NCBI GenBank assembly: GCA_023393825.1 | Contig: JAEXBW010000090.1 | Location: 1 to 16,474 of the forward strand | Direction: 5' to 3' | DNA: 16,474 nucleotides | Origin: Elusimicrobiota bacterium | GTDB lineage: Bacteria; Elusimicrobiota; Elusimicrobia; Elusimicrobiales; Elusimicrobiaceae | Program-made: the position numbers and the translations under genes | Shown: positions 1 to 6,370 of the stretch, in pieces | Position numbering within the stretch: position 1 is the stretch's first letter | How the letters are laid out: every line of letters starts with the position of its first letter | The notes under the pieces: generated by a model | Seen by the model: only the letters and a program-made list of their open reading frames with translations | Told to the model about the DNA's origin: nothing | Database searches by the model: none

Positions 1-44
1 GGAGATACTTTAATTCCCTCTATTTCGTTTGAATAAAGCTATCA

Positions 45-170
45 ATTAGGCGTGTGTTGGCCTCTTTTTTATTTTTTGCTCACTTGGGTACCGAGAGTCG
101 CTTCGCTCCCATTCTTCTTTGTACACCTCATTCGCAATAAAATAAAAAATAGGCTCAACCCCGCCTAATC
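45..170. repeat. Long imperfect inverted repeat
   Basis: The left arm at 45-79 starts ATTAGGCG, then GCCT, then a T-run broken by single A residues, and ends TTGC. It matches the reverse complement of 134-170 almost throughout, with a few single-base gaps and mismatches. About 54 bases lie between the arms and contain weaker complementarity (GGTAC against GTACACC). A transcript from either strand could fold into a long hairpin. It has no clean U-run tail, so a simple terminator is unlikely. Function is unknown. Confidence 0.6.
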
Positions 171-174
171 ACGC

Positions 175-218
175 TGCCAATCTACAAATTTGTTCCGCCA
201 CGAACGGCATTAATAAAA
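175..218. repeat. 44-bp direct repeat, copy 1
   Basis: This copy matches 421-464 at 41 of 44 positions. The three differences are adjacent (196-198, CGC against TAT). They lie between the short complementary halves GTTC and GAAC, so they would fall in the loop of a small hairpin. Read on the minus strand in the frame giving LLMPFV-x-EQICRLA, they are exactly one codon (Ala against Ile). Confidence 0.85.
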
Positions 219-420
219 ACTTTCTAATAAAACCACGCAATTTTAGCGGCGTCTTTTGCGGCAATACTTTGTCGCTTCGGTCAGTCAGATACTCGGCCTT
301 TCAGGCACTCACGGTATACTTCCCTCCCTGCTTCTCGTCTTCCCGCAAAATACTTGCAAAAAGCAAAGTGTAGCGCTTAGAAGAAAATCAAAATTTACCT
401 AAAATCTGAAAACCCACGCG

Positions 421-464
421 TGCCAATCTACAAATTTGTTCTATCACGAACGGCATTAATAAAA
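421..464. repeat. 44-bp direct repeat, copy 2
   Basis: Second copy of the repeat at 175-218, in the same orientation. The bases just upstream (CACGC, then TGCC) are also similar in both copies, so the homology may extend slightly beyond 44 bp. About 200 bp of unrelated sequence separates the copies. Confidence 0.85.
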
Positions 465-579
465 CATCTTGCTAAATCATACAATCGCATAGTGGTGATT
501 TTTCATAGAGCATACTTTTTATCATCTGTACTCCCTTTGTAATGGTGTTTCCCTCCATAAAATAAACCTCATATTTTAA

Positions 580-603
580 CTGGTATAAAAATTGCGCCAA
601 CAC
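580..603 (+). repeat. 24-bp motif, plus-strand copy
   Basis: The sequence CTGGTATAAAAATT, two variable bases, then GCCAACAC matches the reverse complement of 3101-3124 at 22 of 24 positions. The preceding ATTTA-like bases are also alike. It contains TGGTATAAA, which resembles an extended -10 promoter element and would start transcription about 60 nt before gatC. No good -35 is seen. It could be a promoter with a bound regulator or a small dispersed repeat. Confidence 0.6.
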
Positions 604-643
604 ATAAAAAAGCTCACTATTCTTTTAATCGGCAGAAAATTTG

Positions 644-649
644 TAAAAT
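644..649 (+). promoter_or_regulatory. Candidate -10 box at gatC start
   Basis: TAAAAT lies 7 bases before the gatC ATG and no Shine-Dalgarno sequence is visible. A transcript starting at this -10 would begin at or next to the start codon, giving a leaderless mRNA. The -35 region is poor (TCTTTT at 621-626, spacer 17). The TGGTATAAA at 582-590 is an alternative promoter. Confidence 0.3.
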
Positions 650-656
650 AGTATTT

Positions 657-935
657 ATGAATATAAATTTAGAAGAAATAAAAAAAGTAGCCAAACTGGC
701 AAAATTTAATATTACGGAAGAAGAAGCGCAGCTTTATACAAAGCAGCTTTCCGGCGTGATAGACTGGGTTAACCAGCTTAAAGCCGTTGATACTTCCTCC
801 GTGGAGCATAAACTTGAAGTTATGCCCGCCCGCCAGAGGGAAGACGCCCCCGTTTTAAATCCTTCCGCCGCGCAAGTTACCGCCGCGTTTACGGAAAAGC
901 AGGATAATTTTTTGAAAGTTAAAAAGGTTTTGTAA
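657..935 (+). CDS. gatC: Asp/Glu-tRNA amidotransferase subunit C
   Basis: Small subunit of the GatCAB amidotransferase, which converts misacylated Glu-tRNA(Gln) or Asp-tRNA(Asn) to the amide form in the cytoplasm. GatC wraps around and stabilises the GatA-GatB pair. The 92 aa are the usual GatC length. The N-terminus (INLEEIKKVAKLAKFNITEE) is the typical GatC opening helix, and the C-terminal part holds a 'MPARQREDAPV' stretch like the family's LREDxV motif. The stop is two bases before the gatA ATG, so the two genes are surely co-transcribed. No ribosome binding site precedes the ATG, but a TAAAAT box does (see 644-649). Adjacent gatA makes the call secure. Confidence 0.95.
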   Translation: MNINLEEIKKVAKLAKFNITEEEAQLYTKQLSGVIDWVNQLKAVDTSSVEHKLEVMPARQREDAPVLNPSAAQVTAAFTEKQDNFLKVKKVL

Positions 936-937
936 TT

Positions 938-2326
938 ATGAAAACAGCCCGTCAAATAGCAGCAGAAGTTAAAGCAGGCAAGCTTACCGCCGTACAATCG
1001 GTAATGGAAAGCCTTGCCAAAATTAAAGAGCTTAACCCCAAACTTAATGCCTTCTTAGAAGTGTTTGAGGAAGAAGCCCTTGCCCGCGCCGCCGATATAG
1101 ATAAAAAACCGAACAAAGGTCTTTTGGCGGGCGTACCCGTGGCTATTAAAGATAATATTTTATACAAAGGCCACATAGCTTCCTGCGCCTCCAAAATGCT
1201 GCAAAACCACAAGGCCGCATATAATGCCACCGTCGTGGAAAAACTTTTAGCGGAAGATGCCATAATTATCGGCCGCACTAATATGGACGAATTTGCCATG
1301 GGTTCTTCTAACGAAAATTCTGCCTTTGGCCCCGTCAAAAACCCGCTTGATTTAGAGCGTGTCCCCGGCGGCAGCAGCGGCGGCAGCGCGGCAGCAGTAG
1401 CGGCAGGTATAGTACCTGTTGCTTTGGGCAGCGATACGGGCGGCTCAGTACGTCAGCCTGCGGCGTTTTGCGGTATTTCGGGCATCAAGCCCACTTACGG
1501 CAGAGTGTCGCGCTACGGCTTGGTTGCGTTCGCTTCCAGCGCGGACCAAATCGGCCCTTTAACTTTAGACGTGCAGGATAATGCGCTTATCTTAAGCATA
1601 ATTTCAGGCGCGGACGAACACGATTCCACCAGTGCGGATAAACCAGCTTTTGCGCCCTCCGCCATTGACGGCAAAACTTTAACCGTCGGCGTACCTGCGG
1701 AATTTTTGGAAGGCCTTAACCCGCAAATTTTAGAAGCTGTAGAAAAAGCAAAAGCAAAACTCGCCTCCAAAGGCGTTAAGTTTAAAGAAGTTTCTTTGCC
1801 TAATGCTAAATACGCCTCCCCCTGCTATTACATACTTACCAGCAGCGAGGCCAGCTCTAACTTAGCCCGCTTTGACGGACTGCGCTACGGCCTTGCCGAT
1901 TCTTCCGCCGACAACTTGGAAGAAGCATACAGCAAAAACCGCGCCAACTTCGGCCCGGAAGTTAAACGCAGAATAATGCTTGGCACATTTTCCTTGGGCA
2001 GCGCGCATGCGGAAGATTATTATCTTAAAGCTCAAGCCGTGCGCGACGTTATAAGAGAAGATTTTATTAAAACCTTTAAAGATGTTGATATTGTTTTAAC
2101 TCCCACCACGCCCAACACGGCGTTTAAATTGGGGGAGAAGATTAACGATATTATTTCTTTATATCTCTCCGACCTTTATACAGCCCCCGCCAACATCGCG
2201 GGCGTGCCTGCCTTAAGCATACCCTTTGGCAAAGATGACAAAAATCTGCCGATAGGCTTGCAACTTTACGGCAACTATTTTGAAGAAGATAAAATTTACG
2301 CTTTAGCTAAACTTTTGGAGGATTAA
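938..2326 (+). CDS. gatA: Asp/Glu-tRNA amidotransferase subunit A
   Basis: Catalytic subunit of GatCAB. It hydrolyses glutamine and feeds ammonia to GatB for tRNA-dependent amidation. At 462 aa it is slightly shorter than typical GatA (about 480). It is an amidase-signature protein with the Ser-cisSer-Lys triad: Lys71 (VAIKDN), Ser146 in the GGSSGGS motif and Ser170 in GSDTGGSVRQP. The spacing matches that of Staphylococcus aureus GatA (79/154/178). A weak ribosome binding site (AAAGG, 923-927) lies 10 bases before the ATG. The stop codon overlaps the next gene's ATG (TAATG). gatB, often the third gene of this operon, is not here. If the genome has none, the protein could be another amidase, but the paired gatC argues against that. 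Confidence 0.95.
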   Translation: MKTARQIAAEVKAGKLTAVQSVMESLAKIKELNPKLNAFLEVFEEEALARAADIDKKPNKGLLAGVPVAIKDNILYKGHIASCASKMLQNHKAAYNATVVEKLLAEDAIIIGRTNMDEFAMGSSNENSAFGPVKNPLDLERVPGGSSGGSAAAVAAGIVPVALGSDTGGSVRQPAAFCGISGIKPTYGRVSRYGLVAFASSADQIGPLTLDVQDNALILSIISGADEHDSTSADKPAFAPSAIDGKTLTVGVPAEFLEGLNPQILEAVEKAKAKLASKGVKFKEVSLPNAKYASPCYYILTSSEASSNLARFDGLRYGLADSSADNLEEAYSKNRANFGPEVKRRIMLGTFSLGSAHAEDYYLKAQAVRDVIREDFIKTFKDVDIVLTPTTPNTAFKLGEKINDIISLYLSDLYTAPANIAGVPALSIPFGKDDKNLPIGLQLYGNYFEEDKIYALAKLLED

Positions 2327-2766
2327 TGGTTACGCCGGAGTTTTCCTGCGGCGGCGTTATGCTTGACGGCAATAAGGTTTTGCTGGTGCAGGTAAAAAGC
2401 ATGAAAGGCCGCAAAATTTGGACGTTCCCTAAAGGCCATATAGAGGCGGGGGAAACGCCCCGTCAGGCCGCCTTGCGCGAAGTGCTGGAAGAAACAGGCT
2501 ACCGCGCGGGGATTTTGCGTCCACTCCTCAAAGTCCGCTATGCTTTTACGCTTAAAGGTAAATACGTAAAAAAGGTTGTGCAATGGTATCTTATGAAGAA
2601 GCTCGGACGCATCGGCAAGCACGACCCGTCCGAAATCCTTGCAATTAATTGGGTGTCTATCGCCAAAGCGAAAGAAATGGTGGAATACCCCAGCGACATC
2701 CGCCTGCTTGAAATTGTTGACGACGACCGCGCCGCGCAAATCCTTTCCGAATCCGAAGATTTATAG
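2326..2766 (+). CDS. NUDIX hydrolase (Ap4A-hydrolase-like)
   Basis: Cytoplasmic NUDIX pyrophosphohydrolase of 146 aa, one domain. The NUDIX box runs from Gly37 to Tyr59 and fits GX5EX7REUXEEXGU completely, including REVLEETGY. The compact form, the WTFPKGH lead-in and the late NWVS segment resemble bis(5'-nucleosyl)-tetraphosphatase-like NUDIX proteins, which cleave diadenosine polyphosphates. The exact substrate cannot be read from sequence. The start overlaps the gatA stop by one base, and GGAGG at 2317-2321 sits 4 bases before the ATG, so translation is probably coupled to gatA. Aminoacyl-tRNA synthetases make Ap4A, so a link to the gat genes is conceivable but is only inference. Confidence 0.9.
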   Translation: MVTPEFSCGGVMLDGNKVLLVQVKSMKGRKIWTFPKGHIEAGETPRQAALREVLEETGYRAGILRPLLKVRYAFTLKGKYVKKVVQWYLMKKLGRIGKHDPSEILAINWVSIAKAKEMVEYPSDIRLLEIVDDDRAAQILSESEDL

Positions 2767-2838
2767 GTTGCTTTTTCCTCTTTTGTTTGTTGTGTTCTAT
2801 TTGATTTATCTTGCCTTTTCCGTTATCGTTTTTGCCCT

Positions 2839-2895
2839 TGTCTTGAACCCCCGTCTGGTATTTTTCTGTCGTAAACCCCAGTCTGATGTATTTTT
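2839..2895. repeat. Degenerate tandem direct repeat
   Basis: Two adjacent units of about 27 to 29 bases (2839-2865 and 2867-2895) follow the same pattern: TGTC, two variable bases, (G/A)AACCCC, GTCTG, then GTATTTTT. Small gaps are needed for alignment. The second unit runs into the left arm of the large inverted repeat. Confidence 0.45.
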
Positions 2896-3065
2896 GCTGA
2901 TTTGGAATGTCTATAAAATTGTAACTTTAGCGTATCCAAATATTTGACTTGTGCGAAGTAAAAACCGACGACGGCTACCTTTAAGGCCTCTGTCGGTTTT
3001 TACAAGTTGTCAAATAGGGAGCAAAAGTTAAATTTTATATGACTATGAAGCAAAAATACATCAGA
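2882..3065. repeat. Long imperfect inverted repeat (about 184 bp)
   Basis: The left arm (2882-2969) and the reverse complement of the right arm (2992-3065) align along their whole length. The outer 17 bp are identical (2882-2898 and 3049-3065), the inner 12 bp are identical (2958-2969 and 2992-3003), and matching blocks between them include TAAAATT, AACTTT and TATTTGAC. Gaps of 1 to 5 bases separate the blocks. Transcribed from either strand it would fold into one long stem with a 22-nt loop. No transposase or clear target-site duplication was seen. A small mobile palindrome or a structured RNA are both possible. Confidence 0.75.
2958..3003. terminator. Bidirectional hairpin terminator
   Basis: Perfect 12-bp inverted repeat GTAAAAACCGAC / GTCGGTTTTTAC around a 22-nt loop, with an A5 run on one side and a T5 run on the other, so it could end transcription in both directions. 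It is the core of the larger inverted repeat. It lies about 190 bases after the NUDIX gene, the only upstream + strand cluster. Confidence 0.55.
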
Positions 3066-3100
3066 TAAAAAAGAAGTATAAGTAAAATAATCTTTAAAAA

Positions 3101-3124
3101 GTGTTGGCTTAATTTTTATACCAG
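3101..3124 (-). repeat. 24-bp motif, minus-strand copy
   Basis: Reverse complement of the motif at 580-603, with 22 of 24 positions identical (the two differences are adjacent, AA against GC). As a minus-strand extended -10 (TGGTATAAA) it would point transcription into the long inverted repeat at 3065-2882. No convincing -35 was found. Confidence 0.6.
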
Positions 3125-3249
3125 CTAAATCCTTATTTATCTGGATTTTAGATAAGATAAATGAATAATCGTTGAAAAAATATAAGCAAGCACAATAAAC
3201 CAATTTGTTGCCGTTAATAAAAAACTTTAATCTTTTATTGCGAGCAAAT

Positions 3250-3287
3250 AAAAACCCGCCTTACTTTTAAAGTAAGACGGGCTTTTT
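3250..3287 (-). terminator. Terminator of the first peptide transporter
   Basis: A 13-bp stem (CCCGCCTTACTTT pairing with AAAGTAAGACGGG, one mismatch) is flanked by A5 and T5 runs. It lies just after the minus-strand transporter stop at 3305 and reads as a Rho-independent terminator for it. Confidence 0.85.
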
Positions 3288-3304
3288 GTGCGCAGATTGT
3301 TTTA

Positions 3305-4612
3305 CTAAGCGTTGTGCATCCATTTTTTTAAAGGCTTTATAATCGCCGCCAGCGCGAAAGATGCCACCAAAGGGGCTACAACCAGCCAGGCAAAAAACTC
3401 TACATTGCTTATCTTGCCAAACAAGCTGGAATATAAACCCGCCACTTTGTTCGCGGCCGCGTTGGATAAAAACCACACGCCCATTAACATAGAAACAAAT
3501 TTAACAGGCGCAAGCTTTGTTACCATAGAAAGCCCGACGGGAGATAAACATAACTCGCCCAAAGTGTGGAATAAATAAGTTAAAGCTAAAAAGTACATAC
3601 CCACTTTAACGCCCGGGCCTAAAAGTATCGCGCCCGTCAAAATAATTGCGTAACCCGCCGCAAGCAGCCACAAGCCCAACATAAACTTTGTGGGTGTGGA
3701 AGGCTCTTTAGAACGCTTTGCAAGCTGTATCCATAATTTAGAAAATAACGGAGCGAGCAATATAATATAAAGCGGCGTTAAAGACTGGAACCATGTTGTA
3801 GGTACTTCCCATGTGTGTCCGAATATATGTATTATTCTGTCCGTGTATTTATCGGCAAAAAGGTTTAAGGAAGCCCCTGCCTGCTCGTAAGCGGACCAAA
3901 AGAAAATAGAAAAGAAAGCCAAAATAAATATTACCGCTATTCTCTGGCGTTCCTGCTTTGTCAAAGGCACTTTATTGGCGGCGCGTTCTTCTTTAGTTTG
4001 TTTTTTAGGTTTTTTGCCTCTGCCGTCTAAGTATTTATTTTTACCCCAAATAAATACGGCCAAGCCCAAAATCATACCTATGCCCGCGCTCCAAAATCCC
4101 CATCTCCAACCAACTTTTTCGCCCAGCGTTCCCGCTACAAGGTTGCACAAAAATGCGCCAAGGTTGATACCCATATAGAATATGGTAAAGCCGCCGTCGC
4201 GTCTGGGGTCGTTATGTGTGTAAAGGTCGCCGACTATGGAGGATATATTAGGTTTAAATAATCCCGTGCCGATAATGAGTAAGCCCATAGCTACATATAA
4301 AAAGGTTATTCCGCCAAGGCCCATAACAAATTGTCCTAAGGCAATAAAAATACCGCCTACAATTATGGCGCGTCTTTGTCCCCAATATCTGTCGGCTATA
4401 AAGCCGCCAAGGATAGGGGCAAGGTAAATTAAACTTGTAAAACTGCCGTAAAGATTGCTTGCTTTGCCTTCCGTAAAGCCAAGGGCTTTAACCAAGTACA
4501 AAACAAACAGGCCTCTCATTGCGTAATAGCTGAAGCGTTCCCACATTTCTGTGGCAAACAGCAGGTATAGGCCGGAAGGGTGTTTCTCTTTTATTCTTAC
4601 AGTATCAGTCAT
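3305..4612 (-). CDS. POT/PTR2 proton-coupled peptide transporter (1)
   Basis: Integral inner-membrane symporter of the proton-dependent oligopeptide transporter family (DtpT/DtpA type), which imports di- and tripeptides with protons. The 435 aa are somewhat short for the family (about 460-500). The family motif ExxERFxYY is intact as E22-M-W-E25-R26-F27-S-Y29-Y30. Further PTR2 signatures are GLFKPNISSIVGDLY, FYMGINLGAF and FFWSAYEQAGASL. Hydrophobic segments run throughout. A GGAG ribosome binding site lies about 9 bases before the ATG. A candidate promoter sits at 4773-4801 and a terminator at 3250-3287, so it is probably a single-gene transcript. It is a clear paralogue of the next gene, probably a tandem duplication. 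The exact substrate is not determinable. Confidence 0.93.
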   Translation of the reverse strand: MTDTVRIKEKHPSGLYLLFATEMWERFSYYAMRGLFVLYLVKALGFTEGKASNLYGSFTSLIYLAPILGGFIADRYWGQRRAIIVGGIFIALGQFVMGLGGITFLYVAMGLLIIGTGLFKPNISSIVGDLYTHNDPRRDGGFTIFYMGINLGAFLCNLVAGTLGEKVGWRWGFWSAGIGMILGLAVFIWGKNKYLDGRGKKPKKQTKEERAANKVPLTKQERQRIAVIFILAFFSIFFWSAYEQAGASLNLFADKYTDRIIHIFGHTWEVPTTWFQSLTPLYIILLAPLFSKLWIQLAKRSKEPSTPTKFMLGLWLLAAGYAIILTGAILLGPGVKVGMYFLALTYLFHTLGELCLSPVGLSMVTKLAPVKFVSMLMGVWFLSNAAANKVAGLYSSLFGKISNVEFFAWLVVAPLVASFALAAIIKPLKKWMHNA

Positions 4613-4772
4613 AAATAATATCTCCGACGGGAGCGTTTTCTATAAAATTACAAACTACGGATAGGGTTCCGGTTATTTTTATTTTGTTTTTGTGTATAAA
4701 TAATCAGGACGTCTTCGGCTAAATTTATAAAAAGCGGTTTTGTTTGAGGTTAATGTAACTCCCGTATATCTA

Positions 4773-4801
4773 ATTATACAAAAATAATATATCTGTATCA
4801 G
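4773..4801 (-). promoter_or_regulatory. Candidate promoter for first peptide transporter
   Basis: On the minus strand, CTGATA (4801-4796), a 17-bp spacer, then a perfect TATAAT (4778-4773). The start would be near 4766, giving a leader of about 150 nt before the ATG at 4612. The leader contains ATTAACCTCA and GTCCTG, which also occur in the leader of the paralogue upstream. Confidence 0.55.
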
Positions 4802-4812
4802 ACGAGATCAAT

Positions 4813-4849
4813 AAAAAACCCGCCTTGCTGTTTGCAGGGCGGGTTTTTA
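4813..4849 (-). terminator. Terminator of the second peptide transporter
   Basis: The stem AACCCGCCTTGC pairs with GCAGGGCGGGTT (one G-T type mismatch) around a 5-nt loop, with an A-run and a T-run on either side. It follows the minus-strand stop at 4867 directly. It also faces any + strand read-through. Confidence 0.85.
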
Positions 4850-4866
4850 TAATCGTCAGATATATC

Positions 4867-6210
4867 TTATTTTACGCCGTGCATCCAGTACTTAACTTTT
4901 CTTACCATAAGCCACATTACTATTGCAAATGCGATAGAAAGCGCGGCGGGTACGGAGAAGAGAGTAGTAAGTTTCCAAGATTCGTAGTAGCTTGCCAGCC
5001 AGCCGGCCAACAAATTACCAAAGAAGCTTGACATAAGCCATACGCCCATTAACAGGGACATAAACTTAGCAGGAGCAAGCTTTGTTACCATGGAAAGCCC
5101 CACGGGGGACAAGCATAATTCGCCCAAGGTGCAGAATAAGTAAAGGGCGACAATCCAAATCATTCCTACGGGGCCGCTCTTTAAGAAGAGGCTTGCGGCA
5201 ATGGCGATAACCAAAAAGCCCAAACCTTGCAGGAATAAACCCCACCCGAATTTATTGGGTATGGAAGGTTCCGTTCCTTTTCTTCCCATATTAATCCACA
5301 TCTTGGAGAAGATAGGAGCCAACAGTACGATAAACACGGGGTTAACCGCCTGGAAGTAAGAGGTAGGTACCTGCCACTGTCCTATAAAAGGAAGGTTAAT
5401 CCATCTGTTTGTGGCTTCTTCCGCAAAGAAAGTAAGGGAAGTTCCTGCCTGTTCAAAGAAAGCAAAGAAGAAAACCGCAAAGAACACAAAGGTAAAGATT
5501 GCTTTAATTTTATCCCAATCTTCCTGTGTAAGGGGTTTGTTAAGTTCGTCGTGATTGGCAGTTGTATCTTGGCTGACGGGATGCAAACCGATATCGCCCA
5601 GATATTTCTTTTGGGTTAACAGATACCACACAAGGCCTATAACCATACCTGTGCCTGCGGCGGCAAAGCCGTATTTCCAGGCAATTTTTTCGCCCAGATA
5701 ACCGCAAACAAAGGGGGCAAAGAAAGCGCCCAAGTTAATGCCCATATAAAATATTGTAAAGCCGCCGTCACGTCTGGGGTCATTAGGTTCGTATAACTGG
5801 CCTACGATAGAGGATATATTAGGTTTAAAGAAACCGTTACCTATTATAATAAGAACCAAACCTAAACCTAAGGCAAGTCGCGCAGGGATAATATCATAAG
5901 AAGCCAAAGTAAACTGACCGATAGCCATTAAAATAGCGCCGATAGTTATTGAATGTCTTTTGCCGATATATTTATCTGCCAAATACCCGCCGATGACAGG
6001 GGTTAAATAAACAAGAGCCGTAAACCAACCGTATATCTTGCTGGTAGTTGCTTTGGAAAAGCCGATTACCGTGCTTATCATGAACAAGGCAAGTAAAGCC
6101 CTCATACCATAGTAGTTGAATCTTTCCCACATCTCTACCATGAAAAGCATATATAATGCTTTGGGATGACCTTGCTTTGTTACGCTTTGTGTAGTGCTGT
6201 CTGCATCCAT
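4867..6210 (-). CDS. POT/PTR2 proton-coupled peptide transporter (2)
   Basis: Second proton-dependent oligopeptide transporter, 447 aa, an inner-membrane symporter for small peptides. Family motif ExxERFxYY is E26-M-W-E29-R30-F31-N-Y33-Y34. It also carries GFFKPNISSIVGQLY, the stretch DPRRDGGFTIFYMGINLGAF shared exactly with the neighbouring paralogue, and FFEQAGTSL. The N-terminal tail is about four residues longer than in the first transporter, and the loop after about residue 200 differs most. A strong GGAGG (6219-6223) lies 8 bases before the ATG. The gene has its own candidate promoter and terminator, so the pair is two separate units rather than an operon. This allows different regulation or substrate preference, which is inference. 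Confidence 0.93.
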   Translation of the reverse strand: MDADSTTQSVTKQGHPKALYMLFMVEMWERFNYYGMRALLALFMISTVIGFSKATTSKIYGWFTALVYLTPVIGGYLADKYIGKRHSITIGAILMAIGQFTLASYDIIPARLALGLGLVLIIIGNGFFKPNISSIVGQLYEPNDPRRDGGFTIFYMGINLGAFFAPFVCGYLGEKIAWKYGFAAAGTGMVIGLVWYLLTQKKYLGDIGLHPVSQDTTANHDELNKPLTQEDWDKIKAIFTFVFFAVFFFAFFEQAGTSLTFFAEEATNRWINLPFIGQWQVPTSYFQAVNPVFIVLLAPIFSKMWINMGRKGTEPSIPNKFGWGLFLQGLGFLVIAIAASLFLKSGPVGMIWIVALYLFCTLGELCLSPVGLSMVTKLAPAKFMSLLMGVWLMSSFFGNLLAGWLASYYESWKLTTLFSVPAALSIAFAIVMWLMVRKVKYWMHGVK

Positions 6211-6370
6211 AGTTCAATCCTCCATAAGGATTAATTTTTAACAAAATTTAACCCAGAATCTATTTCCAATTTTTATTTGATTTTATTGAGTTGAAAATGT
6301 CCAGGACTGCTGAGGTTAATTTTTCTTTTTTCTTTGTCTTTGGGGAATTTTTAATTTTCCCATAAAATAA

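Larger units (their letters stand above)
1..656. other. Gene-free region with repeats
   Basis: I see no credible protein gene or RNA gene here. The stretch is AT-rich with short GC-rich islands. It holds a long imperfect inverted repeat (45-170), a 44-bp direct repeat (175-218 and 421-464) and a 24-bp motif (580-603) that recurs elsewhere in the window. Read on the minus strand, both direct-repeat copies lie in short open stretches giving LLMPFV-x-EQICRLA, and the frame is soon interrupted by stops. This could be a decayed gene or a non-coding element, and I cannot tell which. Confidence 0.6.
2767..3304. other. Gene-free region with large inverted repeat
   Basis: I see no convincing gene. 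Open frames of 60 to 100 codons on either strand either overlap the NUDIX gene or run through the inverted repeat, and they look like AT-rich chance frames. The region holds a degenerate direct repeat (2839-2895), a long inverted repeat (2882-3065), a hairpin core with U-runs on both strands (2958-3003), the minus-strand copy of the 24-bp motif (3101-3124), a small hairpin around 3126-3158, and the terminator of the downstream minus-strand gene. Confidence 0.6.

Noticed and set aside
175..464. CRISPR array
   Set aside because: Only two copies, about 200 bp apart, with no regular spacers and no cas genes.
580..603. Sigma54 promoter reading of the reverse strand (TTGGCGC...)
   Set aside because: The spacing from GG to a -12 GC does not fit; there is an AT where GC is required.
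2639..2947. 102-codon + strand frame with a hydrophobic C-terminal part
   Set aside because: Its first third overlaps the NUDIX gene in another frame, and the hydrophobic look comes from T-rich intergenic DNA. No ribosome binding site supports an internal start after 2766.
3000..3203. 67-codon minus-strand frame in the intergenic region
   Set aside because: It runs through the right arm of the long inverted repeat, is Phe/Tyr/Ile/Lys-rich as expected of AT-rich chance frames, and has no family likeness.
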